A stretch of DNA of 64,000 nucleotides from Lucifuga dentata (Eukaryota > Chordata > Actinopteri > Ophidiiformes > Bythitidae): contig VXCM01000697.1 of the NCBI GenBank assembly GCA_014773175.1, positions 1 through 64,000 of the forward strand, written 5' to 3'. The translations under genes were made by a program, and so were the position numbers. Under the pieces are notes generated by a model. That model did no database searches. It was given only the letters and a program-made list of their open reading frames with translations, and had not been told where the DNA came from. Positions 26,401 through 35,322 of this stretch are shown here, one piece after another (within the stretch, counting starts at the first letter, position 1; each line of letters opens with the position of its first letter).

Positions 26401-29400
26401 TATGGCATTTTAACATGCGGCTCCATGTTTACATTGCCAGTAGCTCCTTGGCCTTGTTGTGAGGATGGTCTCTGTAGGAAGAATGGCCAATGGAGACCGC
26501 TTGTAAATTGGAACAGTCGCCTGATGCGGCCACTCGATTCTGGCTGGCTGCCACTAGAGACAATGCCGAGGCTTGTTAGAGGCTTCCAGTGACCATTTGT
26601 GTTACAGAACCTACAGTGTGATCCCACAGTGACCAGTTAAATCTCAGACTTGCATCTCTGTGATAATAATCAGGTTATAGTCAGGTCCAGGTGTGAATAA
26701 CCTGCTGGGAGCAAATGAAGGGCTGGATATCAAAGCTTCAGTGACGGGGTTGTTTGCTGGCTGAGTGGAGAAAGCAACAAAGAAGGGAAGACTTAAAGAT
26801 TCGGGATATTTCATATGCTGGACCTACGTCTTCTTTCATGCCTGCTAGTCATTACACAGTAACTGTCCATTAATTAGCCATTTGCCATCTTCAGCAGCAT
26901 AATGAGTCTGCTAGATGACATTTGCTGGGTTATAGACTCTCCAGTGGTTGAATTAGCATCTGGTAGGACATGCCTTCATATCCTTAGTGTACTGAAAGCT
27001 TGTTAGCTCATTTTAAACAAAAGGCTGGAGCTATGCCTCACAGACTGTTGTTTCTGCCAGTAAATATTTCATTTATTACCAACTGTTGTGCCCATGCGGT
27101 CTATGGAAGTGTTCCCGTCTACAGTCAGGTCCAGGTGTGAATAAGATGCCAGTAAAGTGAAATATTATATGAACCTACTTCAAGAAGTGGAACTGAGTAT
27201 TGATGACTAGACAGATGATGCATAAATCTATTTTGGCTGCAAATAAACATGTTAAGCCTTGTCTCTGTTTTTCCATCTGTATGTGCAGACAGAGCAAATT
27301 ACATTTAGTGCTAACACTAATATGAATATAATTTAGTGTAACTTAGTCATAGTGTGGTAAATCACACTTTGAGGCATTTGGAAATTAACAATTGGGTGCT
27401 AAGAAAGATGGTCAGAGTGTCTTTATGATCAAGATATCGCTGTTATAAGTGCTGATAAGCAGTATATACTTTAATAACTCTCAGTTAAACAAGGTGAGGC
27501 TGAGCAAATTGATTAACGACCGTCCATAACATTTTACATCCTGTAGTATAATTGGGGATGATGTTATCTGCAGACAGAAAACTCTTTAATTAGCCGCGGC
27601 GTACCATGTACCTACCCTTGTATTTTTATTTGTAAACAATGTCTCTCTTGTCTCCCTTGTTCTCTTTCTGTCTCTTTCCTGTCCCTTTCTCCTCTGTCGT
27701 TTTCCTTGCATCCCGACAGATTCACCCTGGCTCCTGAGCTCCATCCCGACTGGATGCTGCTGCTGTTCTTTACTCACACCCACTTAACTGTAACAGTCAC
27801 TCTGGGCTTACTTCTCATCCCTAAGGTAAATTTTCCATTTCATCCTTCACACATTGGTTTATTTCACTGCACTTGTTTCTATTGAATATGAAAAGCACAA
27901 AAATAAATGCTTGTGGGCTTTCATAAATCCGAATGGTTGTTACTAGATATTCGATATTTGTTTATTGCATTACATATGCAATAGCAATGAGAATGGCTGT
28001 CCATGTCGTTTGAGCTGAGACAGCAGTAGTTGTTTGCAAAATTCCAGCATTGCAACAAGTTATTTTGCTCTGTTTTGTCCCATCCTACCAGTTTTTATTT
28101 GCTGGCACCCACATGAGAGATGATATAGCCTCCGAGGCCTATGAGGATGAGCTGGACATGGGTCGTTCTGGATCGTATCTCAACAGCAGCATAACATCAG
28201 CATGGAGCGAACACAGTCTGGATCCCGAGGACATTCGGGTAAGAAGTGTTTGATTTTACTCTCCTTTTCCTTTTCCATTGTTTAACCTGGTGATGCCTTT
28301 TGAATCCTCTGACCACAGCAAAAATACTGAGCCATGGCAGTTTTTTATTGCAGACACCAGACGAAATGGGCCATCTCAGTTCTATTAATGGCTGTGGCGT
28401 AAGGTCTTGCGACAGTCTTTGGGAAAAACGTACCAACGTGAGCAGAGGTTTCTGTTTGTCTGTTAGAGCTGAAGAAGTCTCTCTATTCAAAATTTGGGCG
28501 CTTTGTTTACTTCAAGCATTTTTTATCAGAGGGAGTGATAATATCTGATGATAGCCTGCTGTTTGAGAGCATTTACTGTATCGGATGGGCATACAGACAG
28601 AAATGGAATAAATTTAGCACCAAAGCTTAGAGGCTGTTTCAGACCTAACACTATAACTCTTAATTTAGATTAACACTGTCTAAGACTGTCTTGTCCTCCT
28701 TTTCTGTCACCACGCATGTGATATACCGTAGTGCATTTGTAGTCACGTGCCATGGATTTGTACTGCATGTGTTCTGTGCAGTAGAATGTGTGCTTGTTTG
28801 TAACACTGTGTTTTTGATTTAGAAACCCCTTTCTCCAACCCGTAGAAATACAGTTGTTTGTTATGAATAGGTCAGTGATCGCTTTGCTTTTCTCTTTTCC
28901 TGCGTTCTTTTGTGAATGTGCAGGAGGAACTAAAGAAACTCTACTCCCAGTTAGAGATTTACAAGAGGAAGAAGATGCTGGCAAACAACCCTCATCTCCA
29001 GAAGAAGCGAAGCTCCAAGAAGGGCCTGGGTCGCTCGCTGATGAGGCGCATCACTGAGATTCCTGAATCGGTGCATCGGCAATGCAGCCGTGAGGACAAG
29101 GAAGCGGGAGAGCATGGGAGCAATCGGAATAGCATTTGTATGTTAAAGAAGAACCCCTTCGATCCATCTCACCCGGTAAAGCCCGTGAAGGAGGAGACAC
29201 TGAAGAACAAAGTTTTCTCCCTGAAGAAGTCACACAGCAGCTATGACCATGTCCGAGACCAGAGCGAAGACTCTAACAGCTCAGCAACAGACAAGATGGA
29301 GGTGACGGCAGCTGAAGGGTCCCTCCTGGATACACTAATGGGCAAGAAGCTGGTCAAGAAAATGTCTAATGAGAAGATAGATGCCCCCAGTGAATCTACT

Positions 29401-30798
29401 GAGTCAGTTCCCTTAGTCTGCAAGTCAGCTAGTGCCCATAACCTCACTGCAGACAAGAAACCAATTCATGCTAGAGCCTCCATGCTGCAGAAGTCCCTTA
29501 GTGTCATTGCCAGTGCCAAAGAGAAGACTTTGGGCTTGACAGGAAAGACCCAGAATACAGAAGACAGCAATAAGAAGAGTCAGCCAAAGTGCAAAGACAC
29601 AAAGGCCAATGCAGAATCCGAGAATGAATGTTATTCCAAGATGATTGCTAGTCAGTCAGTTGAGTATAAACAGAATGCAGGGAAAGGCAGGATCATGAAA
29701 CAACAGGTGAGCGGGAGCCAACCATCGATCTCTTCCGATCCAGCCAAGGGCAAAGATCTCTATGATCTCTCGGAGGTGTGTCCGTGGGAAGTGGAAGATC
29801 TCCCAACTCCATCTGAAAACAAGATTCAGAAGCATGTGTCCATAGCACCAAAGGAAACCACGACGATTCATGGAAGCGGCACGAAGGGCAGCAGAACTCA
29901 GCAGCAGAAACAGAAAGCTTGTGATCAATCTCCCTTGAATTCCAGGCACTCAAAGGAAGCTCCAAGGACAGCGGTTTTCCGAGCAGAAGTATGTCCTTGG
30001 GAGGATGGACGCGACAGTCAAACCAGTCAAGTGGAAGGGTCAAAGCCACAATCCAATCAAGCTAGTCATTCTGCTAAGAGCTTGCAGCCTCAAGTGTCAG
30101 GGGAGACTTCTAAAACACATCGAGCTGAAGTTTGTACATGGGACATTGAAGAGGCCACAACAAAGACAACAGAGTTGGCTCGCTCACCAGATCTGACAAA
30201 GCAGAGAAAAGGCACATCTTCAGTGGATGGGAAGGGGAGAAGTGCCCTTTCAGAGCCATCCAAAGTAGGAGCTTCACTCCAGCTTTTAAAAGCTGATGTT
30301 TGTCCCTGGGAATATGACAGCACTGCCACATCTCCAAGTTCTGAGAGAACACCTAGTTCCTCCCAAGCATCTAAAACCAAGGAATCTCCTTCAAAAAAGA
30401 AGGGTATGCCTTCCACAAGAACACTTGAGAAAGAGAAATCAAAAGACAATGACGATGAGAAAAGCAGAACAAAAGCTAAAGACAAAGGAAAATCTCCAGA
30501 GAAACATGTCAGCCAACAAAAACTGGCCGAGGTGTGCTCCTGGGATGCAGAGAGTCATCAAGAGGTGTCAGTGGTAGAGAAAAGGAAAAGTGCTAATGTT
30601 GGAGCAGCCAAAGCAAAGCAGGCTGACGTCTGTCCATGGGACTTTGAGGAAACATCGGATAAAAAAGGTACAGACAAAAGTGCTTCTGTAATGAAACAGA
30701 GCAATCCAAATCCTCAAGGTGGGGTTGTAAGTGCTGCAAAAAAAGCAGATATTTGTCCCTGGGACTTTGAGGACAGCAGCTCAAACAAAAAGGCATGA
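5069..30798 (+). CDS. gpr158: gpr158, 3' two-thirds (nine coding exons), class C orphan GPCR
   Basis: Joined exons 5069-5171, 7589-7815, 10579-10647, 22245-22354, 23699-23937, 25851-25989, 27720-27825, 28092-28238 and 28924-30798 give one open frame of 1004 codons plus TGA, with every intron GT/AG and every phase matching. The product has an extracellular Cys-rich stalk, seven hydrophobic helices and a long tail with seven VCPWE-type motifs. That order, plus the signatures FHEPRYMA, HTHLTVTVT, YEDELDMGRSGSYLNSS and SLDPEDIR, is GPR158 rather than its paralogue GPR179. GPR158 is a neuronal plasma membrane receptor, reported to bind glycine through an N-terminal Cache domain and to recruit RGS7-Gbeta5. 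The signal peptide and Cache exons are not in the window, so the gene is partial at its 5' end. Fish may carry two paralogues (a/b); I cannot tell which this is. Confidence 0.95.
5206..5624. mobile_element. MITE family B, copy 1
   Basis: Ends are TTAAAGGGAACATATAAT and ACATATCCCCTTTAA, with terminal TTAA. The interior contains CAGCTGGCCAATCAGAAC and GGGCCTTAAAGCGACAGTAC, shared with the copies at about 34.0 kb and 47.8 kb. It begins 34 bp after a gpr158 5' splice site. Confidence 0.7.
6211..6239. repeat. (GT)n microsatellite
   Basis: About 14 GT units inside a gpr158 intron. Confidence 0.95.
7589..7815 (+). CDS. gpr158: gpr158 exon: end of stalk and TM1
   Basis: The acceptor is TGACAG and the donor GTACTT. 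The 227-nt exon encodes a polar Gly/Ser/Asp segment, then a cysteine cluster (CLPCQQGCAFCKDDTPC), then helix TM1 (MAVLSFQCLCMLILFISMV) and the basic first intracellular loop (YHFRRNK). It ends in phase 0. The Cys cluster just before TM1 is typical of class C receptors. Confidence 0.93.
7971..8414. mobile_element. Foldback MITE family A, copy 3 (degenerate, ~440 bp)
   Basis: The left end is degraded (TTAAGGGAACTTTTGTATG) but is followed by the family motif GTTTGAGCCCAATAAATG. The right end is intact (ACAGGTATGGTCCTTTAA). The internal segment ACTTATCCCAAGCACATTTC...TCTACAAGTTGATT matches the family core. Confidence 0.7.
9760..10419. mobile_element. Foldback MITE family A, copy 4 (~590 bp plus assembly duplication)
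   Basis: Ends are TTAAAGGACCATACCATCC and GGATGGTATGGTCCTTTAA. The interior contains the shared core (CCTATCCCAAGAACGTTTC, CAACAAGTTGATTTTAATAG). A 67-bp stretch is doubled around the N at 10212, explaining its greater length. Confidence 0.85.
10145..10279. repeat. 67-bp direct duplication around a single N (assembly artefact)
   Basis: 10145-10211 and 10213-10279 are identical and separated only by N10212. The doubled sequence is single in the other copies of foldback family A, so the duplication is best read as an unmerged contig overlap. Confidence 0.9.
10579..10647 (+). CDS. gpr158: gpr158 exon: TM2 (69 nt, in frame)
   Basis: A 69-nt exon (23 codons, phase 0 at both ends) reads SIRASGLILLEAIL then CGALLLYFP, which is TM2. 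The acceptor follows an almost pure poly-T tract (10555-10576) and the donor is GTAAGC. A second potential donor, GTAAGT at 10687, lies 39 nt downstream and a 44-bp (GT)n tract starts at 10691. Skipping the exon would keep the frame but remove TM2. Confidence 0.93.
10691..10734. repeat. (GT)n microsatellite just after the TM2 exon
   Basis: About 22 GT units starting 44 bp after the donor at 10648. UG repeats in RNA are known binding sites for splicing regulators such as CELF proteins and TDP-43. Confidence 0.95.
12619..12784. mobile_element. hAT-like MITE (~166 bp)
   Basis: Inverted ends are CAGGGTTCCCCAACTAG and CCAGTTGGGAATCCCTTG, and the interior has GAGCCAAATTATGTCAAAC, GGGCCACTTT and GGCCTGCGAGCCACC. 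This is the layout of widespread hAT MITEs. Flanks GTCTACAC and GTCTAGTC could be a decayed 8-bp target duplication. Confidence 0.7.
14741..14771. repeat. (AAAT)n microsatellite
   Basis: About seven AAAT units with one AAGT, in the long gpr158 intron. Confidence 0.9.
20959..21866. mobile_element. hAT-like non-autonomous element (~0.9 kb)
   Basis: Ends are CAGAGGTGGGTAGAGTA and CTACCCACCCTCG, with subterminal runs rich in ACTCAAGTA/TACTTGAGTA on both sides in inverted orientation (for example TACTCAAGTAAAAGTACTG and AAAAGTTACTTAAGTAAAGT). The arrangement is common in fish genomes. The interior has no transposase frame. Confidence 0.7.
22245..22354 (+). CDS. gpr158: gpr158 exon: end of TM2 to TM3
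   Basis: A poly-T/TTTTGCAG acceptor begins a 110-nt exon reading VVILYFHPSVFRCILLRW, then VRLLGFATVYGTLTLKLYR. It covers the first extracellular loop, the conserved TM3 cysteine and TM3. It ends in phase 2, and the Arg codon is completed by the next exon. The intron before it is 11.6 kb, the longest in the window. Confidence 0.94.
22355..23698 (+). other. gpr158 intron, 1.3 kb
   Basis: It includes a possible degenerate MITE (23204-23594, ends GACTTAAAGGGA and TTTCCTTTAAAGTC) with a 29-nt T-run inside at 23391-23419. No exon seen. Confidence 0.6.
23699..23937 (+). CDS. gpr158: gpr158 exon: intracellular loop 2, TM4, extracellular loop 2
   Basis: The 239-nt exon starts RVLKVFLSRTAQRIPYMTSW (second intracellular loop), continues into TM4 (VLRLLGIILLIVSWFLVAW) and a loop with CQNPDRKLALIDVG, then MCLLDRWDYMMAV. 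The loop cysteines match the TM3-ECL2 disulphide region of class C receptors. The acceptor is CCACAG and the donor GTAAGC, ending in phase 1. Confidence 0.95.
23938..25850 (+). other. gpr158 intron, 1.9 kb
   Basis: It contains a perfect 63-bp direct duplication on either side of a single N (24330), judged an assembly artefact. Otherwise it is unremarkable. Confidence 0.7.
24267..24393. repeat. 63-bp direct duplication around a single N (assembly artefact)
   Basis: 24267-24329 and 24331-24393 are identical with N24330 between them. Same signature as at 10212. Confidence 0.9.
25851..25989 (+). CDS. gpr158: gpr158 exon: TM5 and start of TM6
   Basis: The acceptor TTATAG leads into AEFLFLLWAVYLCYAVRTVP (TM5), then SAFHEPRYMAIAVHNELV and LTAIFYVIR (third loop and TM6). 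The FHEPRYMA block is strongly conserved in GPR158/GPR179. The 139-nt exon ends in phase 2 at a GTAACC donor. Confidence 0.95.
25990..27719 (+). other. gpr158 intron, 1.7 kb
   Basis: Mostly unique AT-rich DNA with homeodomain-like cores (TAATTA, ATTAGC) around 26340-26900. No repeats with clear ends and no exon. Confidence 0.6.
27720..27825 (+). CDS. gpr158: gpr158 exon: third extracellular loop and TM7
   Basis: A pyrimidine-rich tract and CGACAG acceptor precede 106 nt encoding RFTLAPELHPDWMLLLFF, then THTHLTVTVTLGLLLIPK, which is TM7. It ends in phase 0 at GTAAAT. A short 266-bp intron follows. Confidence 0.95.
28092..28238 (+). CDS. gpr158: gpr158 exon: membrane-proximal cytoplasmic tail
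   Basis: A 147-nt phase-0 exon reads FLFAGTHMRDDIASEAYEDE, then LDMGRSGSYLNSS, then ITSAWSEHSLDPEDIR. This acidic/serine stretch after TM7 is a GPR158 signature. Known biology puts the RGS7-Gbeta5 contact around the membrane-proximal tail. The acceptor is TACCAG and the donor GTAAGA. Confidence 0.95.
28239..28923 (+). other. gpr158 intron, 0.7 kb
   Basis: It separates the membrane-proximal tail exon from the long terminal exon. Nothing notable seen inside. Confidence 0.7.
28924..30798 (+). CDS. gpr158: gpr158 terminal exon: long tail with seven VCPWE-type motifs
   Basis: This 1875-nt exon (624 codons and TGA) follows a GTGCAG acceptor. It opens with a coiled-coil segment (EELKKLYSQLEIYKRKKM), then a basic block (KKRSSKKGLGRSLMRRITEI), then Ser/Thr/Lys-rich low-complexity sequence including TESVPLVCKSASAHNLTADK and SMLQKSLSVIASAKEKTLGL. 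The last third carries seven Cys-x-Trp-Glu/Asp motifs at 29776 VCPWE, 29989 VCPWE, 30130 VCTWD, 30298 VCPWE, 30532 VCSWD, 30628 VCPWD and 30751 ICPWD, spaced 32-78 residues apart. Six are preceded by Ala-Glu or Ala-Asp; the first is preceded by Ser-Glu. In the mammalian protein these motifs have been linked to G-protein binding. From memory mammalian GPR158 has about three, so this tail looks expanded. An internal Met in the intron-side frame at 28912 lies before the acceptor and is not used. Confidence 0.95.
   Translation, partial: EELKKLYSQLEIYKRKKMLANNPHLQKKRSSKKGLGRSLMRRITEIPESVHRQCSREDKEAGEHGSNRNSICMLKKNPFDPSHPVKPVKEETLKNKVFSLKKSHSSYDHVRDQSEDSNSSATDKMEVTAAEGSLLDTLMGKKLVKKMSNEKIDAPSESTESVPLVCKSASAHNLTADKKPIHARASMLQKSLSVIASAKEKTLGLTGKTQNTEDSNKKSQPKCKDTKANAESENECYSKMIASQSVEYKQNAGKGRIMKQQVSGSQPSISSDPAKGKDLYDLSEVCPWEVEDLPTPSENKIQKHVSIAPKETTTIHGSGTKGSRTQQQKQKACDQSPLNSRHSKEAPRTAVFRAEVCPWEDGRDSQTSQVEGSKPQSNQASHSAKSLQPQVSGETSKTHRAEVCTWDIEEATTKTTELARSPDLTKQRKGTSSVDGKGRSALSEPSKVGASLQLLKADVCPWEYDSTATSPSSERTPSSSQASKTKESPSKKKGMPSTRTLEKEKSKDNDDEKSRTKAKDKGKSPEKHVSQQKLAEVCSWDAESHQEVSVVEKRKSANVGAAKAKQADVCPWDFEETSDKKGTDKSASVMKQSNPNPQGGVVSAAKKADICPWDFEDSSSNKKA
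29776..30765 (+). repeat. Degenerate VCPWE-type protein motif array in the gpr158 tail
   Basis: Seven short coding repeats, consensus A-[ED]-[VI]-C-x-W-[ED], occur at 29776, 29989, 30130, 30298, 30532, 30628 and 30751 (first base of the V/I codon). The linkers are Ser/Lys/Gln-rich and not alike, so this is motif multiplication and not a recent tandem DNA duplication. The last two copies share the extension CPWDFE and are the most similar pair. Confidence 0.9.
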
Positions 30799-32459
30799 CA
30801 CTCAACCTTAATGGACCACTGAAATTCTAGTTATTGTTGTATTTTTTTTTCCACTTCAGAATCGTTAAATATTACCTTTTATTATTAGCGTGGTGACTTG
30901 GAAGAAACGTTGATCAAGATCCACAAGTTGCCTTCCTTTCCAAGGTTTTGTTCCAATTTTGAAAATAAGTGAAAGGTACAAAAAACAAAACACCATGATG
31001 AACATTCCAGATTATTACAGAGAAATCCTGAAGATAAATCTTAGCCTAATTATGCAACTTTTCATTCAGCCTTTTTCACTTCACAATCAATGTTGAAAAT
31101 CTGCATTTATCGTGTTCTGTATTCAGTCGACGTTAATTATTCTTTAACTAGGATTACACTTGGCGTTAACTAAGCATGGCCTGTGTTTGTTCGAAACATT
31201 GGTTGCGTACGTCCTAAAGAAATAGTGTCGTGATTTCACAAGATAAATTGTTGAGGCTGCAATATCAATTTTTCTCAAGTAACATCAGCAATGCCGCCAT
31301 GCTGACAACCAAAAACAGTTGAAATATCTCTGCCAAAACAGTTGACATCATATTGTCCTAAATTGCTGCCGTCTCTGTTTACACTGTTGAGCTAAACTGG
31401 AAGCTTTTAAGGTTTTCCAATTCCAACCAGAGATGAAGTTTCAGCCCTCATATCACCCCCTAGTGGATGTAGTATAACTGCTCACATAGCAACCGCTCAT
31501 ACGCAAGAATATGCATAGTTAGCATCAAATATAATCCTTGCTTTACATGGATTTTTTTTGTGACCAAGTTTACATCATCTTGTATTGGGATCTGACATAA
31601 AATAGTGTAGGAAATCATTTTGTCTGTTAGAAGAGTATCAGTGTGATATGAAAGGTCAAAGTACAAAAGAGCAAAAGCCAAAGAATAAGGGAACATTTTC
31701 AAAGAAGGATGTCTGTCTTAAGACAGTAAACTTTATTTAAGAGAAGCACTCTGTGAGGTTATTGGTCTATAGCACTTTAGTCAACTCCATACGTCATGTT
31801 TCATCCTCCTATTTTCAACATCATGGCATGATATCACACACTGACCAAACTTAGATGTGTGAGATGCTGAGATTTATTTTATTTATTTATTTAGATTTAT
31901 TTAATTCAAATCTTCAGCAGATTGAAACACTTCCAAGTCTGCAAAGCTGTACTGTATGTGCCTAACTAGCATTTTCTTGTATTCGTCTTACTGTATGTAG
32001 TCTGGGGTGAAGTGAGTGGCTTCATCTTTAGGATTTTGTGATGTTAAATTATATAAACAGCATGCACAGGCAGGTCATGAAGGCACCCTACTGGTTTGTC
32101 AACAAAAGCAATTAAAGTGTTTCCAGGAAGGTAAAAAACAATTTGAAATAGCAGAATATTTAATTTTTATTAAAATGGCTTGTAAAACTAGTTTATACAG
32201 CTAGTCAAATATACAGAAACAATAAGGAAACCATTTTCACCATCTTTGTTTATGAGTCCAGCATGGATCTTTGTGTTGGCTTTCATTGAGTCTGTATGTG
32301 TGTGTGTGTGTTCACACAATGTCATGAATTAATGTAAAAGTAATGCCAGACAGTTCAAACATGGTGAATCTCATATAATATCAAATCCTGGCAGTGCTTT
32401 AGCTTATGTCTGAAAAATAAAAATAAAACAATAAAACCAAGTTACACACTTCTTTTTAC

Positions 32460-32743
32460 TTAAAGGACCACACTGTTGGTTTTGCATGTTTGAGCCCAAT
32501 AAATACTACCCGCATACACATTACATTACTGCCAAACATCTCCCAAAACCTGCTACCGGAGTGGTATATTTTCTAATTGGTTTTCCTACTTTCCAGGAAG
32601 CCATTGGCTTTTTCGATTCATTCCATTACACTGGAAAATGTGTTTTGGAAAATATTTGGCAGGAATCTAACGTGTATCTGGGTTGTAATTATTGGGCTCA
32701 AAACCACCAAACCACCATTCAGAACCATGGTATGGTCCTTTAA
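32460..32743. mobile_element. Foldback MITE family A, copy 5 (short form) in the gpr158 3' UTR
   Basis: Ends are TTAAAGGACCACACTGTTGG and CCATGGTATGGTCCTTTAA, with flanking TTAA at both sides. The interior has TTTGCATGTTTGAGCCCAAT, ACATTACATTACTGCC and TACTTTCCAGGAAGCCATTG. It lies inside the probable gpr158 3' UTR. Confidence 0.8.
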
Positions 32744-33939
32744 GATTTCAGTAACAATTTAAATAAGCGCCATATTGCTATTACTTATTTAAATTTCTGT
32801 AACGAAAGGTCATGATTAGTCTGTTTTCAATGCATATTTTACCCATTTTAATGAAAAATAGGGTAAAGCCCAATTGATTCATTATAATGAATAATAACCA
32901 TGTAATTAGCTTAGCAGTGTGGTTATTAATTAATAATCTGACTAAACCTTTTTGAGTAATTCAGTATTGAGTATTGCAATGTCTAAATATTAGGACTAAA
33001 GTGAAAATCTCCTGTCTATGTTTAAAATAATGCTGTTTATGTAGCATCTAATAAGAATATGTACAATACAAAATCTGGTTTTTTGTATCTTGTGAGAATT
33101 ATCACTCTATTGTCACTGATGAAAATGATCTTGAGTTGTTATCAAATTCCATTCAAGCTCTGTAGTCTTCCTTTCTGATTGCGATTAAAGTCAGTGGGAC
33201 CATTTGATTAAACGCAGAACTTTAATTTGCAAAATTTCTTTGCTACAGTAACAAAAAAACAATCCCGTGGCAATTTTCTGCAGCCAAATTCTCATTGCAT
33301 TTTTATTAAATTTCATGATTCTACCACTACAGTAGACTCTGTAAAAACGATTTAGATGTCTTATTTCTGTCTCCACCTGCTGCAAAATTACCTCCAACAC
33401 TGACCTGTGGGGCTTTGTGAAATATTTCAAATATGGACTATTTGCCTTAGAGCGTGAGATTTGTCATCACCTCTGCTTTATGAGCTCCTTTAGGAATGGT
33501 ATCTGAGAGGAACTGTCGCCATTCATGGATTGGTTGTAATGTTTTGATGGACTTATGTGATATTTATGAACCAGATGTTAGGCATCATCCATCATATGTG
33601 TTGTGGTGGGAGGTGCTGGCTCCCACTACACAGGGAATCCTGACCCTCATTATGACAACAGCGACATTTCAAAAGCCCCCTTTTTTTAATCACAGAAACT
33701 GGCTTTACTTGTTGGAATCACTGCTGCATTTTAATTTCCTGACCTGGGTGTTAAATATTAGAAAATAGACCTATTTTATGTCATTATAGGGAAGCTATTT
33801 TAAACAAAGGGTCCTCTGTTTACTATTTATTATGTTTAGAGTCTACATGACAATTTTTTCTTAGATTGAGCTCCACTATAGCAAAGCGTCTGTGATTTAT
33901 ATTCATTTGTTAAAAAAAAGCAATATGATGTAACAATTC

Positions 33940-34262
33940 CAAAGGGGACATAATATACAAATTTCCATGTTCTTACTTTCATTTAGGAGTCTTTTTGAAA
34001 ACATTGCAATGCTTTAATGTGCAAAAAATCACATTGATCATGTCGTTGACGTGTCATTTTGAGTACTGTCTCTTTAAGGCCCTCCCCTCCTGAAAAGCCT
34101 GCTCTGTTCTGATTGGCCAGCTGCATCAGGCTTGAGCTTGTAACACCCACTGACTGCAAAACATGGATGATGGCCAAATTACCCAGATGTGTAGGCGGGT
34201 AAATTCATGTGTTGCAGAAGTAAAGTACTAATTAAATACAAAGCTTTCAGGGTCATTCAGGA
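33940..34262 (-). mobile_element. MITE family B, copy 2 (opposite orientation)
   Basis: On the minus strand it carries CAGCTGGCCAATCAGAACAG, AGCAGGCTTTTCAGGAGGGG and GGCCTTAAAGAGACAGTACT, as in copies 1 and 3. One end reads AAAGGGGACATAATATAC. The other end is eroded. Confidence 0.6.
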
Positions 34263-35316
34263 TGTTTCTATACGCGTCAATCTCAAATTTAGTAACTTTG
34301 ACAAGGTTGAACATATTACACATCAATAATAAGGCAAAATAACAAAGAGCATAATAATAACCTTTAAAAAAGAATGAACACAAGCAATATAATGTGACAT
34401 TTTCAGTCTTAAAAACAAAAAGATGATTATACTCTCAAATTTTCTCTCTCTCTCTCTCTAAAAAATAAAAAGTCTATATTTTTGTCAGTTTAGAAGATTT
34501 TACATTTTTGGCCCATGATGTTCCGTTTTTAGAGATATGGAGCACACACACAGATAAATTAGACCAGAAAATAATAACAATAACAGCATCAAACCATTAT
34601 TATATGGAATCTGTCATGTTTTTCCATAACAGTGATTTGTATAATTTCAGATTTAGATTCTTATTTGTATAATTTCAGCTGCTTTCTGTAGCATTGTTTA
34701 GTCCGTCCATAGCTCTCTGTATTAAATTGTGTATGCATAAACCAATCATAATGTCTGTTTCTCTGGAGGTTATCATTGTATTTTAGCAGTGACATCGACA
34801 AATTAGTGAACATTTGAACCTTGACTCGGGTGTGCAAATCGAGACCATTGTTATTGTACCACCTTGACATAGACAATACTGTGTCCTGTAGCTCTTTGTC
34901 CACCAACTGGATTTTTACCATGGTGCATTATGTTGGATAGCTTCTTTCGTTTAAACCTGGCTTCTATTGTGACCAAACCAAGTCACCCAACGCAAATACA
35001 ACTACTATTGCTACTACTACTACTGTTCAATGCTGTAACGTCGTAAATCTTGCTCTTGTGGCTTCTGCATGAACTCAAGAAATTAGTAGGACCGATGTTT
35101 CACTGCCCTTGATAGAACAAAAAAGAAAAAAAAATTGATCTTTTATGGACTGTTAAAAGTTGTATAGTGAGTGATACCATCCCTAACCCACTGTATTATG
35201 TGCTTGTTATAAATATTGCTCTATGACAAGCTTATAGCATCAATATATGGGAATATTTGGTAGATTTATATTGTGTTATATTGTGATAGCATGTACATAA
35301 AAGATACCTCCTCTGC

Positions 35317-35322
35317 AATAAA
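35317..35322 (+). terminator. Candidate poly(A) signal AATAAA for gpr158
   Basis: AATAAA is followed about 25-45 nt later by a GT/T-rich downstream element. It is the last convincing + strand signal before the intergenic repeats. No transcript evidence is available. Confidence 0.5.

Noticed and set aside
29656..30485. Long minus-strand open frames opposite the gpr158 last exon
   Set aside because: Antisense shadows of a strongly coding exon; no family resemblance.
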